This document shows positions 47,385-58,853 of a DNA stretch of 64,000 nucleotides, in pieces. The DNA is from Cupriavidus nantongensis (lineage in GTDB: Bacteria; Pseudomonadota; Gammaproteobacteria; Burkholderiales; Burkholderiaceae), in the NCBI RefSeq assembly GCF_001598055.1, contig NZ_CP014844.1, forward strand, positions 1,488,001 to 1,552,000. Reading direction: 5' to 3'. The notes beneath the pieces are model-generated. The model worked only from the letters and a program-made list of their open reading frames with translations. It had not been told where the DNA came from and made no database searches. A program made the translations under genes and the position numbers. Positions within the stretch are counted from its first letter, which is position 1, and each line of letters opens with the position of its first letter.

Positions 47385-48203
47385 ATGAACCCGGCAATTG
47401 ATACGAGCCAGCCCGCTACCCCCACCTCCGGCGGGGATGCCTTCGGCCGCGTGCGCTTCGTGCTGGTGGAAACCAGCCATCCCGGCAACGTCGGCTCGGT
47501 GGCGCGGGCGATCAAGACCATGGGCTTCGGCAGCCTGGTGCTGGTTTCGCCGCGCGAGCCCGAGGTGCTGCGGCATCCCGACGCCGTCGCCATGGCCAGC
47601 GGCGCCGACGACGTGCTGGCCGCCGCCGCGATCGTCGACCACGTCGATGCGGCCCTGGCCGGCGCCGCGCTGACCGTCGCCATGACCGCGCGCCAGCGCG
47701 AGTTCGGACCGCCGCGGCTGCTGCCGCGCGCCGCCGCCGCGCGTGCGCGGCAGACGCTGTCCGGCAGCGACGGCGTGGCGTTCGTGTTCGGCAACGAGCG
47801 CTATGGCCTGCCCAACGAGGTGGTGGAGCGCTGCAACGCGGTGACCCATATCCCGGCCAATCCCGCCTATGCCTCGCTGAACCTGGCGCAGGCGGTGCAG
47901 CTGGTGGCCTACGAGATGCGGCTGGCGCTGCTGGAGGCCGCCCCGGACGCGGGCGCCAATATCGGCTATGCTGGCGAGCCGGCCACGGCCGAACAGGTCG
48001 AGGCCATGTTCGGCCACCTGCAGGCCGGACTCGAGGCGATCGGCTTTCTCGATCCGTCCAATCCGCGCAAGCTGATGACCCGGCTGCGCCGTCTGCTGGC
48101 GCGCAGCGGCCTCGAGCGCGAGGAAGTGAACATCCTGCGCGGCATCGCCAAGCACATGCTGATTGCCGCGCAGAACCCGTCGGGCCCGCAGGCCGACCGG
48201 TGA
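47385..48203 (+). CDS. trmJ: tRNA (cytidine/uridine-2'-O-)-methyltransferase TrmJ
   Basis: A SPOUT-class methyltransferase that modifies position 32 of tRNAs. The 272 residues show the SPOUT pattern: [52 protein letters not shown], and the knot-forming [25 protein letters not shown]-terminal helical extension follows ([33 protein letters not shown]), as in TrmJ. The start is uncertain: ATG 47385 is used, but ATG 47340 or 47295 in the same frame are possible. It is divergent from suhB and upstream of cysE. Confidence 0.92.
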   Translation: MNPAIDTSQPATPTSGGDAFGRVRFVLVETSHPGNVGSVARAIKTMGFGSLVLVSPREPEVLRHPDAVAMASGADDVLAAAAIVDHVDAALAGAALTVAMTARQREFGPPRLLPRAAAARARQTLSGSDGVAFVFGNERYGLPNEVVERCNAVTHIPANPAYASLNLAQAVQLVAYEMRLALLEAAPDAGANIGYAGEPATAEQVEAMFGHLQAGLEAIGFLDPSNPRKLMTRLRRLLARSGLEREEVNILRGIAKHMLIAAQNPSGPQADR

Positions 48204-48506
48204 CAGGAGCAAAGGACTGTGGCCGCAACCCGTAGCGACGCGATGTGGGACCGGAACGGTGCATGCCGAGGCGGCGTGGCCGGGCGTCCTGCCGCCGCGG
48301 GTGGGCGCATGCCCGGTCGATGTTGATCGCAGCATCGCAGCAATGTCCCTGGCGGATCAGGGGCCAAACGCCGGCGCCGCAAGGCGGGCCGGCAAATCCC
48401 GTACACTCCTGATCCTCTTCACCGGCCCCCGACCGCGCCGGTGACCCCGCCCCGGGCGCTGGCCCGCGTGGCATGGCGCACGGCGCGGCACCACGACACG
48501 ACCAAG
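48204..48506. other. Intergenic region between trmJ and cysE
   Basis: Just over 300 bp without a supported gene. A TACACT box at 48402-48407 (in CCGTACACTCCTG) is a candidate -10 for cysE. An in-frame extension of cysE up to 48441 is possible but lacks family support. Nothing else is apparent. Confidence 0.5.
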
Positions 48507-49250
48507 ATGTTCTCTCGCCTGAAGGAAGATATCGACACCATCATGCTGCGCGATCCCGCCGCGCGCAGCCGCCTGGAAGTCCTGACCTGCTATCCGGGCC
48601 TGCATGCGGTGCTGCTGCACCGGCTGGCGCACGCGTGCTGGCGCGCGGGCTGGCACTGGCTGGGCCGCTGGATCTCGCACTGGTCGCGCTTCTTCACCGG
48701 CATCGAGATCCATCCGGCGGCGACGCTGGGCCGGCGCGTGTTTATCGACCACGGCATGGGCGTGGTCATCGGCGAAACCGCGCAGATCGGCGACGACTGC
48801 ACCATCTACCAGGGCGTGACGCTGGGCGGCACGTCGCTGTACAAGGGCCAGAAGCGGCATCCGACCCTCGGCGTCGGCGTGGTGGTCAGCGCGGGCGCCA
48901 AGGTGCTGGGCGGATTCGAAGTAGGCGACGGCGCGCGCGTGGGCTCCAACGCGGTGGTGCTCAAGCCGGTGCCGCCGGGCGCGACCGCGGTCGGCATTCC
49001 GGCCCGCATCATCCTGCCGGATGCGCCGTCGGTGCAGCAGGGGGCCAGGCAGGAGTTCTCGGCCTACGGCATCACGCCGAATGCCGACGATCCGGTATCG
49101 CTGGCGCTCAAGAGCCTGATCGACAATGCCGCGCTCCAGCATGACCGCATCGAGGCCGTGCTGGCCGCGCTCGACCGGCTTGGCGAACACCTGGAGAACA
49201 CGCCGAACGATCCGTTCGATGCCAGCGAGCTGCGCAAGCTGATGAAGTAA
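48507..49250 (+). CDS. cysE: Serine O-acetyltransferase
   Basis: Makes O-acetylserine, the precursor of cysteine. The 247 residues start [21 protein letters not shown] and have the left-handed beta-helix core [67 protein letters not shown] and the C-terminal [13 protein letters not shown]. The truncated N-terminal half (compared with E. coli CysE, 273) matches the short EpsC-like form. An upstream frame extension from 48441 is rejected. It is convergent with lpxH, with no terminator visible between them. Confidence 0.93.
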   Translation: MFSRLKEDIDTIMLRDPAARSRLEVLTCYPGLHAVLLHRLAHACWRAGWHWLGRWISHWSRFFTGIEIHPAATLGRRVFIDHGMGVVIGETAQIGDDCTIYQGVTLGGTSLYKGQKRHPTLGVGVVVSAGAKVLGGFEVGDGARVGSNAVVLKPVPPGATAVGIPARIILPDAPSVQQGARQEFSAYGITPNADDPVSLALKSLIDNAALQHDRIEAVLAALDRLGEHLENTPNDPFDASELRKLMK

Positions 49251-49275
49251 CGGCGCGAGCGACGGCTGGCGCGGT

Positions 49276-50073
49276 TCAGTCTGTCTGCGGCAGCAGCCGG
49301 AAGCCGTCCTGGTCCAGCTGCAGCACCGCGGCGCGCGGATGCGCGCCATCCAGGTCCCAGTCGGTCAGCACCCAGCGCACGCCTGCACCTTCCTCGTGGC
49401 GAGCCGGGCGATGGGTATGGCCATGGACCAGCAGCGACGCGCCGGCTGCGCCGAGCAACTCGGCCGCCGCAGCGGGGGCCACATCACCGTAGACCACCGG
49501 AACCGCCGCGCCCGCACTGCGTTGCCGGGCGCGGTTGCCTTCGCTGTCCGCGCGCAGCTTGCGGGCGACGGCCAGGCGCGCGCGCAGCGGCAGCGCCAGG
49601 AACACGCGCTGCACCCAGCGCTTGCGGGTCCAGCGGCGAAAGCGGTTGTAGCGTTCGTCGTCGATGCACAGCATGTCGCCGTGGCTCAGCACCACGCGCT
49701 GGCCGGCGCAATCGATCATGGTGGGGTCGGGCAGCAGCGTGGCGCCGGCGGCGTCGGCGAAGCGCTGTCCCAGCAGGAAGTCGCGGTTGCCGTGCATCAG
49801 GTACACCGCCACGCCGCGCGCGGCCAGTGCGCGCAGCGCCAGCGCCACGCGTTGCGCGAACGGCGTCTCGGTTTCTTCGTCGCCGACCCAGAATTCAAAG
49901 AAGTCGCCCAGGATAAACAGCGTGCGCGCGTGCGTCGCGGCGCGCGCGAGCGTGCGCTCGAAGGCCGCCAGCGTGCGTGGCATGCCGGGCGTCAGATGCA
50001 GGTCTGAAATGAACCACGCCGGCGCCTGTACCTCGAGGGGACCGGCCACCGGCGTGTGGGAGATTGCGGTCAT
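49276..50073 (-). CDS. lpxH: UDP-2,3-diacylglucosamine diphosphatase
   Basis: Hydrolyses UDP-2,3-diacylglucosamine to lipid X in lipid A synthesis; peripheral on the cytoplasmic face of the membrane. The 265 residues show the calcineurin-like motifs in order: ISDLHLT (DxH), ILGDFFEFWVGD, MHGNRDFLLG (GNRD), LSHGD, and LVHGHTHRP (GHTH). The start is ATG 50071-50073; an ATG at 50136 would add an unrelated Arg-rich leader. It is the last gene of a minus-strand run TPR-ppi-ppi-lpxH. Confidence 0.93.
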   Translation of the reverse strand: MTAISHTPVAGPLEVQAPAWFISDLHLTPGMPRTLAAFERTLARAATHARTLFILGDFFEFWVGDEETETPFAQRVALALRALAARGVAVYLMHGNRDFLLGQRFADAAGATLLPDPTMIDCAGQRVVLSHGDMLCIDDERYNRFRRWTRKRWVQRVFLALPLRARLAVARKLRADSEGNRARQRSAGAAVPVVYGDVAPAAAAELLGAAGASLLVHGHTHRPARHEEGAGVRWVLTDWDLDGAHPRAAVLQLDQDGFRLLPQTD

Positions 50074-50151
50074 GCGTGGTGTCGGGAGAAGAAGACCGAC
50101 ACGCAGGCCGGCACGCGCGCGCACACGGTACCGCAATCGGCAGGCATAGGC

Positions 50152-50652
50152 TTATTCGACGACGACGGCCTTCTCGATCACGACGTCTTCCAGCGGCACG
50201 TCCTGGTGGAAGCCCGAGCTGCCGGTGCGCACGCCCTTGATCTGCTCGACCACGTCGGTGCCGTCGACCACCTTGCCGAACACGGCATAGCCGAAGCCCT
50301 GCGGGGTGGGGGACGAGAAGTTGAGGAAGTCGTTGTCGACCACGTTGATGAAGAACTGCGCGGTGGCCGAGTGCGGCGCATTGGTGCGCGCCATCGCCAC
50401 GGTGTAGCGGTCGTTCTTCAGGCCGTTGCCGGCTTCGTTCTCGATCGGGGCGTCGGTGTCCTTCTGCTTCATGCCGGGCTCGAAGCCGCCGCCCTGGATC
50501 ATGAAGTTCTTGATCACGCGGTGGAAGATGGTGTTGTCGTAGTGGCCCTTGCGGACATACGACAGGAAGTTCTCCACCGTTTTCGGGGCCTTTTCGGCGT
50601 CGAGTTCCAGGGTGATCACACCCTTGTTGGTCTGCAGCTGTACCTTGGACAT
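50152..50652 (-). CDS. ppiB: Peptidyl-prolyl cis-trans isomerase, cytosolic cyclophilin
   Basis: A 166-residue cyclophilin without signal peptide. It begins [33 protein letters not shown] and has [39 protein letters not shown] and [15 protein letters not shown], with the catalytic Arg in FHRV. It accelerates proline isomerisation in the cytoplasm. It lies 22 bp downstream of the periplasmic homologue, from which it may have arisen by duplication. Confidence 0.95.
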   Translation of the reverse strand: MSKVQLQTNKGVITLELDAEKAPKTVENFLSYVRKGHYDNTIFHRVIKNFMIQGGGFEPGMKQKDTDAPIENEAGNGLKNDRYTVAMARTNAPHSATAQFFINVVDNDFLNFSSPTPQGFGYAVFGKVVDGTDVVEQIKGVRTGSSGFHQDVPLEDVVIEKAVVVE

Positions 50653-50674
50653 GGCGGTTTCCTCTGTTCGGTAA

Positions 50675-51259
50675 TTATTTGACGACGGTGGCCGACTCGA
50701 TCACGATCGGCGCGGCCGGCACATTGCGCATCGGGCCGTAGGCCGTGGTCGGCACGGCCTTGATCTTGTCGATCGTGTCCATGCCTTCCACCACCTTGCC
50801 GAAGACGGCATAGCCATTGCCGTCCGGCTGCGGGTAGTCGAGATTCGGATTATCCACCACATTGACGAAGAACTGCGCGGTGGCCGAATCCGGGTTGCTG
50901 GTGCGCGCCATGGCAACCGTGCCGGCCTTGTTCTTCAGGCCGTTGCGGGCTTCCAGCGGGATCGGCGCGCGTGTGGGCTTTTCCTTCATGTCGCGGTCGA
51001 AGCCGCCGCCCTGCACCATGAAGCCGTTGATCACGCGGTGGAAGATGGTGCCACTGTAGAAGCCGCTCTTCACATATTCCAGGAAGTTCGCGACGGTCCT
51101 GGGTGCGGCCTCGGGATAGAGCTCGACCGTGAACTTGCCGGCGCTGGTGACGAACTGGACGCGCTCGGCGGCCTTCTGCTGGGCCAGCGCGCTGAACGAA
51201 GACAGCGCCAGGGCGCCTGCGGCCAGGCCGGCAATGACGATGCGACGGGAACGGATCAT
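50675..51259 (-). CDS. ppiA: Peptidyl-prolyl cis-trans isomerase, periplasmic cyclophilin
   Basis: A 194-residue cyclophilin with a Sec signal peptide of about 27 residues ([26 protein letters not shown]). The mature part has [43 protein letters not shown] and [18 protein letters not shown]. The catalytic Arg is in FHRV. It is followed by ppiB on the same strand and is probably a periplasmic folding factor. Confidence 0.95.
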   Translation of the reverse strand: MIRSRRIVIAGLAAGALALSSFSALAQQKAAERVQFVTSAGKFTVELYPEAAPRTVANFLEYVKSGFYSGTIFHRVINGFMVQGGGFDRDMKEKPTRAPIPLEARNGLKNKAGTVAMARTSNPDSATAQFFVNVVDNPNLDYPQPDGNGYAVFGKVVEGMDTIDKIKAVPTTAYGPMRNVPAAPIVIESATVVK

Positions 51260-51342
51260 GAAGGAACTCCGGTAAGTCGGGATGGACGCGGCCCGGGCGT
51301 GCCGCGCCGGGCCTGCGGATGGATGTGGTCGGATCGATGCGG

Positions 51343-52068
51343 TCAGTTGGCCGCGGGCGCGCTGGCCGGCGACTGGCGCCCGCCCGGCGCCGCCTTGCGG
51401 CCGGTGGCAGCGGGGGCGGCCGGCTTCGGTGGCGCTGCCACGGCGGAAGCCGGGGCCAGCTGGCGCAGGCCGGCACTGGCGCGGGCATCGCCGGGATTGC
51501 GGCGCAGCGCTTCGGTGTAGGCCTGCTCGGCCAGGCGGCGGTAGACGTCGCCCAGGTTGGTATAGCCGACCGCGAAGGCGGGCTTGACCTCGGTGGCCAG
51601 CAGCAATTCGGCTTCGGCGCGCTTCAGGTCGCCGCGCTTGGCATAGAGCAGCGCGAGGTTGTTGTGCGGCTCGGGCAGTTCGGGAAAGTCCTGCGCCATC
51701 TCGCTGAAGGCCTGGATCGCTTCGTCCTCGCGGCCCGACTGGGCCAGCGCCCAGGCGCGCTGGAAGCGGGCCTGCGCATTGCGCGGGTTGGCAGCGAGCA
51801 CGCGGTCGAAGCCCTTGATGGCGTCCTCGTAGCGGCGCGCATTGGCGGCTTGCTGGGCCTCGCCCATGCCCGGGTCGGTCGACTGGATGCCGCCGACCGG
51901 CGAGGTCGGCACTGCCAGCGACAGCGGGCCGTTCTGCGCGGACGCGGGGCCTGCCAGCGCAGCGGCCAGGGCCAGCAGCGGCAGGACGGTGCGGGATCCG
52001 CGCCGGCGCGTGCGCGCAGCGCAGACGGCAGGGGCGGCGGAAAGCGGGGAGGGCAGCGGCAGGCTCAT
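51343..52068 (-). CDS. Exported tetratricopeptide-repeat protein
   Basis: A 241-residue protein with a signal peptide (Arg-rich start, hydrophobic VLPLLALAAALAGPASA, cleavage about residue 44). Three or four TPR units span about 70-185 (EAQQAANARRYEDAIKGFDRVLAANP; ARFQRAWALAQSGREDEAIQAFSEMAQDFP; PHNNLALLYAKRGDLKRAEAELLLATEVKP; GYTNLGDVYRRLAEQAYTEALRRNP). The tail is Pro/Ala-rich. The function is unknown; it may scaffold envelope proteins. The ATG at 52066-52068 opens the run with the two cyclophilins and lpxH. Confidence 0.85.
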   Translation of the reverse strand: MSLPLPSPLSAAPAVCAARTRRRGSRTVLPLLALAAALAGPASAQNGPLSLAVPTSPVGGIQSTDPGMGEAQQAANARRYEDAIKGFDRVLAANPRNAQARFQRAWALAQSGREDEAIQAFSEMAQDFPELPEPHNNLALLYAKRGDLKRAEAELLLATEVKPAFAVGYTNLGDVYRRLAEQAYTEALRRNPGDARASAGLRQLAPASAVAAPPKPAAPAATGRKAAPGGRQSPASAPAAN

Positions 52069-52331
52069 TGAGGACGGGTCCGTTATACTCCGCGGCATTC
52101 TAGCAAAGCGGCAAGTGCGGCACGAAGGCGATGCCGCGGCGGCCAGGCTTGCGGTGTTCATGCGCTGACGTGCGTGGGCACGTGCATGCGCGCCGGCCGG
52201 CCGGGCCGCGGGTCCGACTCGCGCACCGCCTTCCGGTAAGATATGGGGCGCGACGGCATTGCGCCAGCAGCGGCGTTCGCGCTGCCTGCCGTGTGGAACC
52301 GGCAGACTCCTCTCACCACTCACTTCGTTTC

Positions 52332-53716
<1,385 letters not shown>

Positions 53717-53720
<4 letters not shown>

Positions 53721-54544
53721 ACGCTGCCGCGCGCAAGCCCGCCACCGCCTCGCCGCCCGCCGCCGCGGGCCGGGCGAAGGCGGCCGGCCCGCGCCCGGCC
53801 AAGGCCGGCGCCAGGGAGGCGCCGCTGCCCGACGGCAAGGACACCAGCATGCCCGCGCGCAACGCCAGGTCGGTGCTGCCCGAGGCGCAGGCGGTGCCGC
53901 TGCCGGTCGAGACCGTGGCCGACACGGTCCGACCCGCCTACTGGGACGAGGCCTGCGCGGACCTGATGAAGCGCGACCGCATCCTGCGCAAGATGATCCC
54001 GACCTATGGCCCGGCGCACCTGGTCTCGCGCGGCGACCCGTTCGTCACGCTGGCGCGCGCGGTGGTGGGCCAGCAGATCTCGGTCAAGGCGGCGCAATCG
54101 GTGTGGGAACGCCTGCACGCGGTGTGCCCGCGGCTGGCGCCGGCGCAGTTCCTGCGCGCCGGTCCGGAGAAGCTGGCGGGCTGCGGCGTGTCCAGGCGCA
54201 AGGCCGAATACCTGATCGACCTGGCCGGGCACTTCAAGGCCGGTACCGTGCATGTCGCGCAGTGGGCGCAGATGGACGACGAGGCCGTGATCGCCGAGCT
54301 GACGCAGATCCGCGGCATCGGCCGCTGGACCGCCGAGATGTTCCTGATGTTCAACCTGATGCGGCCCAATGTGCTGCCGCTCGACGATGTCGGCCTGATC
54401 AACGCCATCTCGACCAACTATTTCAGCGGCGAACCGGTCACGCGCAGCGAGGCGCGCGAGGTGGCGGCCAACTGGGAACCGTGGCGCACCGTGGCCACCT
54501 GGTATATGTGGCGCAGCCTCGACCCGTTGCCTGTGACGTATTAA
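53717..54544 (+). CDS. DNA-3-methyladenine glycosylase family (AlkA/HhH-GPD) protein
   Basis: Excises alkylated bases. The 275-residue protein has an N-terminal Ala/Pro/Lys-rich segment of about 60 residues, then an HhH-GPD core with [33 protein letters not shown], the helix-hairpin-helix [17 protein letters not shown], and the catalytic Asp in LPLDDVGL. The start is taken at TTG 53717-53719, which overlaps the cysS stop (TTGA) and has GGAGG 5 nt upstream. A GTG at 53705 is the alternative. The gene lies between cysS and accA. Confidence 0.88.
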
Positions 54545-54621
54545 GCATCGCAACAACAAAATTTAACGGCGGGTGCAGTCCGGGCTATCTGGCAGGCGCT
54601 AAGATAGCGGCCAATTTCCGG

Positions 54622-54627
54622 TAGAAT
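54622..54627 (+). promoter_or_regulatory. -10 box of accA promoter
   Basis: TAGAAT in CCGGTAGAATGCGCC, 32 bp before the accA start. The -35 is not clear. Confidence 0.5.
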
Positions 54628-54659
54628 GCGCCCCTTCACAGACAGGTACGTGTGATTTT

Positions 54660-55631
54660 ATGAAAACCACCTTCCTGGATTTTGAGCAGCCCATTGCCGA
54701 ACTCGAGGCAAAGATCGAAGAACTGCGCTTCGTGCAGGACGATTCGGCTGTCGATATTTCCGAAGAGATTTCGCGGCTGGCCGGCAAGAGCCAGCAGCTG
54801 ACCAAAGACATCTATGCCAACCTGACCCCGTGGCAGGTTGCGCAAATCGCCCGCCACCCCCAGCGTCCCTATACGCTGGACTACGTGCGCGAGATCTTTA
54901 CCGATTTCCACGAGCTGCACGGCGACCGCACCTTTGCCGACGACCTGTCGATAATCGGCGGCCTGGCGCGCTTCAATGGCCAGTCGTGCATGGTGATCGG
55001 GCACCAGAAGGGCCGTGATACGAAAGAGCGCGCCATGCGCAATTTCGGCATGCCCAAGCCCGAGGGCTACCGCAAGGCCAAGCGCCTGATGGAGCTGGCC
55101 GACAAGTTCGGGCTGCCGATCTTCACCTTCGTCGACACCCCGGGCGCGTTCCCCGGCATCGATGCCGAAGAGCGCGGCCAGTCCGAGGCCATCGGCCACA
55201 ACCTGTATGTGATGGCCGGCCTGAAGGTGCCGCTGATCGCCACCATCATCGGCGAGGGCGGTTCGGGCGGCGCGCTGGCGATTGCCGTGGGCGACGTGGT
55301 GCAGATGCTGCAGTTCGCCACCTACGCGGTGATCTCGCCGGAAGGCTGCGCCTCGATCCTGTGGAAGACCGCCGAGAAGGCGCCGGAAGCCGCCGAGGCG
55401 CTGGGCCTGACTGCGCACCGGCTGAAGGCACTGGGCCTGATCGACAAGATCGTGAGCGAGCCGCTGGGCGGCGCGCATCGCGACTACAAGGGCATGGCGG
55501 CAATGCTCAAGCGCTCGCTGGCCGAGTCGCTGCGCCAGTTCCAGGGCATGAGCGTGAAGGAATTGCAGGCGCGCCGCTACGAGCGCCTGCTGGCCTATGG
55601 CAAGTTCAAGGAAACCGGCGCCCAGGACTGA
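54660..55631 (+). CDS. accA: Acetyl-CoA carboxylase carboxyltransferase subunit alpha
   Basis: Alpha subunit of the carboxyltransferase that makes malonyl-CoA for fatty-acid synthesis. The 323 residues start [22 protein letters not shown] and have the crotonase-like core [33 protein letters not shown] and [12 protein letters not shown]. The stop is shared in a 35-nt overlap with the following tilS ORF. Neighbours accA-tilS-lysC are conserved in the Burkholderiales. Confidence 0.97.
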   Translation: MKTTFLDFEQPIAELEAKIEELRFVQDDSAVDISEEISRLAGKSQQLTKDIYANLTPWQVAQIARHPQRPYTLDYVREIFTDFHELHGDRTFADDLSIIGGLARFNGQSCMVIGHQKGRDTKERAMRNFGMPKPEGYRKAKRLMELADKFGLPIFTFVDTPGAFPGIDAEERGQSEAIGHNLYVMAGLKVPLIATIIGEGGSGGALAIAVGDVVQMLQFATYAVISPEGCASILWKTAEKAPEAAEALGLTAHRLKALGLIDKIVSEPLGGAHRDYKGMAAMLKRSLAESLRQFQGMSVKELQARRYERLLAYGKFKETGAQD

Positions 55632-57054
55632 CCCGTCCTCCCGGCTGACCGACAAGGTCGCACAGGCCCTGCAGGCCGGTGCGGCCTTTGTTGTTTCTGG
55701 CGCTGCCGCGGCGGCCGCGCCGACGGTCGCGGTGGCGCTGTCGGGCGGGCGCGACTCGGTCGCGCTGCTGCATGCCGCATGCGCGGCGGTGGCGCGGGCG
55801 GGCGACAGCGCGCGCGTGGTGGCGCTGCATGTCCACCATGGCCTGCAGGCCGAGGCCGACGACTGGGATCGCTTCTGCGCCGCACTGTGCGCGCAGTGGC
55901 AGGTCGGTTATTTCGTGAGGCGCGTGTCGGTGCGGCCGGCGGCGGGCGAGGGCGTCGAGGCCGCCGCGCGCCGCGCGCGCTATGCCGCGCTGGCGGCGAT
56001 GTGCACCGACAGCGGCGCGCGCCTGCTGCTGTTTGCCCATCACCAGGACGACCAGGTCGAGACCGTGCTGCTGCGGCTGTTCCGCGGCGCCGGCGTGGCC
56101 GGCATGGCCGGCATGCCGGCGATGCGCCCGCTGGATCCGCGCAGCGGCGTGATGCTGCTGCGCCCGTGGCTCGATGTTCCGCGCGCCGGCATCGAGGCCT
56201 ACTGCGCTGCCAACGCGCTGCAGTGGGTCGACGATCCGTCCAATGCCGACGACCGCTATGCGCGCAACGCGTTGCGCCAGCACCTGCCGGCGCTGCAGGC
56301 GGCGTTTCCGGCGCTGGCGGTCAATGTGGTGCAGGCGGCCGCGCATTTCGCCCAGGCCGGCGCGCTGATCGACCAGCTTGCCGCCACCGCGCTGGCGACG
56401 CTGGCGCGTGCCGGCCGCGACCCCGACACGCTGTCTGAACTCGACCTGCCCGGCCTGCGCGCGCTGCCGGCGGCGCAGGCCGATGCGGTGCTGCGCCTGT
56501 GGCTGCGCGACCTCGGCGTGCGCGCCCCGTCCACCGCGCGGCTGGCGGCGATGCGCGAGCAACTGATTGCGCATGCCGGCGGCGAGCCGGCCATCGCGCA
56601 TGAAGGCCTGGTGCTGCGCCGCTTCCGCGAGCGCGTGCTGGCCTGCGTGCCGCCGCCGGCGCAGGCGCCCGAGCCGGTGCTGCTGGACTGGCGCGGCGAG
56701 GCCCGCATCGTCGTGCCGGCTTGGCGCGGCGAACTCCATTTCTTCCGTGACGACACCTTCGGCGTGCCCGAAGCGGTGTTGCGCCAGCCCTTGCGCCTGG
56801 CCGCGCGGCGCGGCGGCGAGCGCATCGTGCTGCGCCCCGGCGGCCCCGCGCGGGCGCTGAAGCAGGCGTGCCAGGAGGCCGGCATTCCGGCCTGGCGCCG
56901 GGCCTGGCTGCCGCTGCTGTGGGCCGGCGACACGCTGGTGCTGGCCGCCGGGCTGGGCATGCATCGCCGCTGGCCAGATGCCGCGCCGGCGCCGCGCTGG
57001 CGCGTGGCATGGCAGCCGCAGGCGCCGGCATCACATCCGATCTGCCGCCCATAG
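55597..57054 (+). CDS. tilS: tRNA(Ile)-lysidine synthase
   Basis: Modifies C34 of tRNA-Ile(CAU) to lysidine, so it is essential for decoding AUA. The 485 residues have the PP-loop SGGRDS near residue 49 ([13 protein letters not shown]), [13 protein letters not shown], the [22 protein letters not shown] motif, and a C-terminal domain with REL-like patches ([20 protein letters not shown]). ATG 55597 lies within the accA 3' end (35-nt overlap). The conserved core starts about residue 44, so the true start could be slightly later. Confidence 0.92.
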   Translation: MASSRKPAPRTDPSSRLTDKVAQALQAGAAFVVSGAAAAAAPTVAVALSGGRDSVALLHAACAAVARAGDSARVVALHVHHGLQAEADDWDRFCAALCAQWQVGYFVRRVSVRPAAGEGVEAAARRARYAALAAMCTDSGARLLLFAHHQDDQVETVLLRLFRGAGVAGMAGMPAMRPLDPRSGVMLLRPWLDVPRAGIEAYCAANALQWVDDPSNADDRYARNALRQHLPALQAAFPALAVNVVQAAAHFAQAGALIDQLAATALATLARAGRDPDTLSELDLPGLRALPAAQADAVLRLWLRDLGVRAPSTARLAAMREQLIAHAGGEPAIAHEGLVLRRFRERVLACVPPPAQAPEPVLLDWRGEARIVVPAWRGELHFFRDDTFGVPEAVLRQPLRLAARRGGERIVLRPGGPARALKQACQEAGIPAWRRAWLPLLWAGDTLVLAAGLGMHRRWPDAAPAPRWRVAWQPQAPASHPICRP

Positions 57055-57131
57055 TCCCCGCGCGCCTTGCCTGACCGGGCCGCTTCGTGTATTTTCAAGG
57101 GCTTTGCACAATCGCTGGCGTCGACAAGAAG

Positions 57132-58385
57132 ATGGCTCTCATCGTTCACAAATACGGCGGCACTTCGATGGGTTCCACGGAACGCATCAAGAATGTCGCC
57201 AAGCGCGTGGCCAAGTGGCACCGCGCCGGTCACCGCGTAGTCGTGGTGCCTTCGGCCATGTCGGGCGAGACCAATCGCCTGCTGGGACTCGCCAAGGAAA
57301 TTTCGCCCCAGCCCGATCCGCGTGAACTGGACATGCTCGCCTCCACCGGCGAGCAGGCCAGCGTGGCGCTGCTGGCGATCGCGCTGCACGGCGAGGACAT
57401 CGACGCCGTCAGCTACACCGGCTGGCAGGTCCCGGTGAAGACCGATTCGTCGTACACCAAGGCCCGCATCGAATCGATCGACGACGAGCGCATCCTGGCC
57501 GACCTCGACGCCGGCCGCGTGGTGGTGATCACCGGCTTCCAGGGCATCGACGACGAGGGCAACATCACCACGCTGGGCCGCGGCGGCTCGGACACCTCGG
57601 CGGTGGCGATCGCCGCCGCGATCGAGGCCGACGAGTGCCTGATCTACACCGACGTCGACGGCGTCTACACCACCGACCCGCGCGTGGTCGAGGACGCCCG
57701 CCGCCTGGACCAGATCACCTTCGAGGAAATGCTGGAAATGGCCAGCCTCGGCTCCAAGGTGCTGCAGATCCGCTCGGTCGAGTTCGCCGGCAAGTACCGC
57801 GTCAAGACCCGCGTGCTGTCGTCGCTGACCGACCCGCTTATGCCGCTCGAGCAGGAAATGCACTCGGGCACGCTGATCACTTTTGAGGAAGAAGACTCCA
57901 CCATGGAAGCCGCTGTCATCTCCGGCATCGCCTTTGCCCGCGACGAAGCCAAGATCACCGTCCTGGGCGTGCCCGACAAGCCCGGCATCGCCTACCAGAT
58001 CCTGGGCCCGGTCGCCGACGCCAATATCGACGTCGACATGATCATCCAGAACCAGTCCGTCGACGGCAAGACCGACTTCACCTTCACCGTGCCGCGCGGC
58101 GAGTACCAGCGCGCGCTGGCCATCCTGAACGATGGCGTGAAGGCGCACATCGGCGCCGGCAGCGTGTCGGGCGACCCCAAGGTGTCGAAGGTGTCGGTGG
58201 TGGGCGTGGGCATGCGCTCGCACGTCGGCATCGCCAGCAAGATGTTCCGCACGCTGTCGGAAGAGGGCATCAACATCCAGATGATCTCCACCTCGGAAAT
58301 CAAGATCTCGGTGCTGATCGACGAGAAGTACATGGAACTGGCCGTGCGCGCGCTGCACAAGGCCTTCGAACTGGAACAGGCGTGA
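57132..58385 (+). CDS. lysC: Aspartate kinase
   Basis: First enzyme of the aspartate family (lysine, threonine, methionine, diaminopimelate); its product feeds the DapA pathway at 34845-35729. The 417 residues start [21 protein letters not shown]. Kinase features include [55 protein letters not shown] and [13 protein letters not shown]. The C-terminal third carries two ACT domains ([25 protein letters not shown]) for feedback control by lysine/threonine. An internal ATG at 57903 may start a separate beta subunit. A shorter-than-track start at 57132 is used; an upstream GTG at 57087 is the alternative. Confidence 0.95.
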   Translation: MALIVHKYGGTSMGSTERIKNVAKRVAKWHRAGHRVVVVPSAMSGETNRLLGLAKEISPQPDPRELDMLASTGEQASVALLAIALHGEDIDAVSYTGWQVPVKTDSSYTKARIESIDDERILADLDAGRVVVITGFQGIDDEGNITTLGRGGSDTSAVAIAAAIEADECLIYTDVDGVYTTDPRVVEDARRLDQITFEEMLEMASLGSKVLQIRSVEFAGKYRVKTRVLSSLTDPLMPLEQEMHSGTLITFEEEDSTMEAAVISGIAFARDEAKITVLGVPDKPGIAYQILGPVADANIDVDMIIQNQSVDGKTDFTFTVPRGEYQRALAILNDGVKAHIGAGSVSGDPKVSKVSVVGVGMRSHVGIASKMFRTLSEEGINIQMISTSEIKISVLIDEKYMELAVRALHKAFELEQA

Positions 58386-58444
58386 TCCGTTCGTAAGCAT
58401 TTCTGGCGAGGCCGCAAAATTTGTGTTGAGTCATCGATTTTTCA

Positions 58445-58473
58445 TTGACCAACACGGGCGGCATCGCTAGAAT
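58445..58473 (+). promoter_or_regulatory. Sigma-70 promoter of tRNA-Ser
   Basis: TTGACC (58445-58450), 17-bp spacer, TAGAAT (58468-58473). This is the best -35/-10 pair in the window, placed about 40 bp before the tRNA gene. Confidence 0.8.
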
Positions 58474-58514
58474 ACGCGCTTCGTTGTGTGGCTCCCTCAC
58501 ACAACGCAAGTTTG

Positions 58515-58608
58515 GGAGACGTGGCCGAGAGGTCGAAGGCACTCCCCTGCTAAGGGAGCATCCGGGCCAAAACCTGGATCGAGGGTTCGAATCCCTCCGT
58601 CTCCGCCA
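58515..58608 (+). tRNA. tRNA-Ser(GCU)
   Basis: The 94-nt gene starts GGAGACG and ends CGTCTCC-G-CCA (CCA encoded, 58606-58608). The acceptor stem is perfect (7 bp), the D-arm region GCCGAGAGGTCGAAGGC is typical, the anticodon stem is CTCCC/GGGAG with anticodon GCT at 58549-58551, the variable arm is long (type II, as expected for serine) and the T-arm GAGGGTTCGAATCCCTC is canonical. It reads AGC and AGU codons. Confidence 0.96.
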
Positions 58609-58631
58609 ATGACAACCGTCCTTGGCGGCGG

Positions 58632-58671
58632 AACCCCGGAAGATCGCGGTCTTCCGGGGTTTTGTTTTTTG
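58632..58671 (+). terminator. Terminator after tRNA-Ser
   Basis: AACCCCGGAAGA (58632-58643) pairs with TCTTCCGGGGTT (58650-58661), a perfect 12-bp stem with a 6-nt loop, followed by TTGTTTTTT. Nearly the same hairpin recurs at 59845-59885. Confidence 0.92.
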
Positions 58672-58853
58672 GGCCCGCGCTGCGCCTCGCGCACCGTCGG
58701 TTATCCGTCCGTTGATTCCCTTCATTCCGTCGCCCCGGCGCGCTCCAGATTCATATTGAGCATCGGCTTTGCCGGTGCCAGAATTCCCTGCATGCGGGAC
58801 GTGGCGCCGGCAGCTGGCCGGAGCGCCGCGCGGCGATGGCAGGACGGAGCGGG

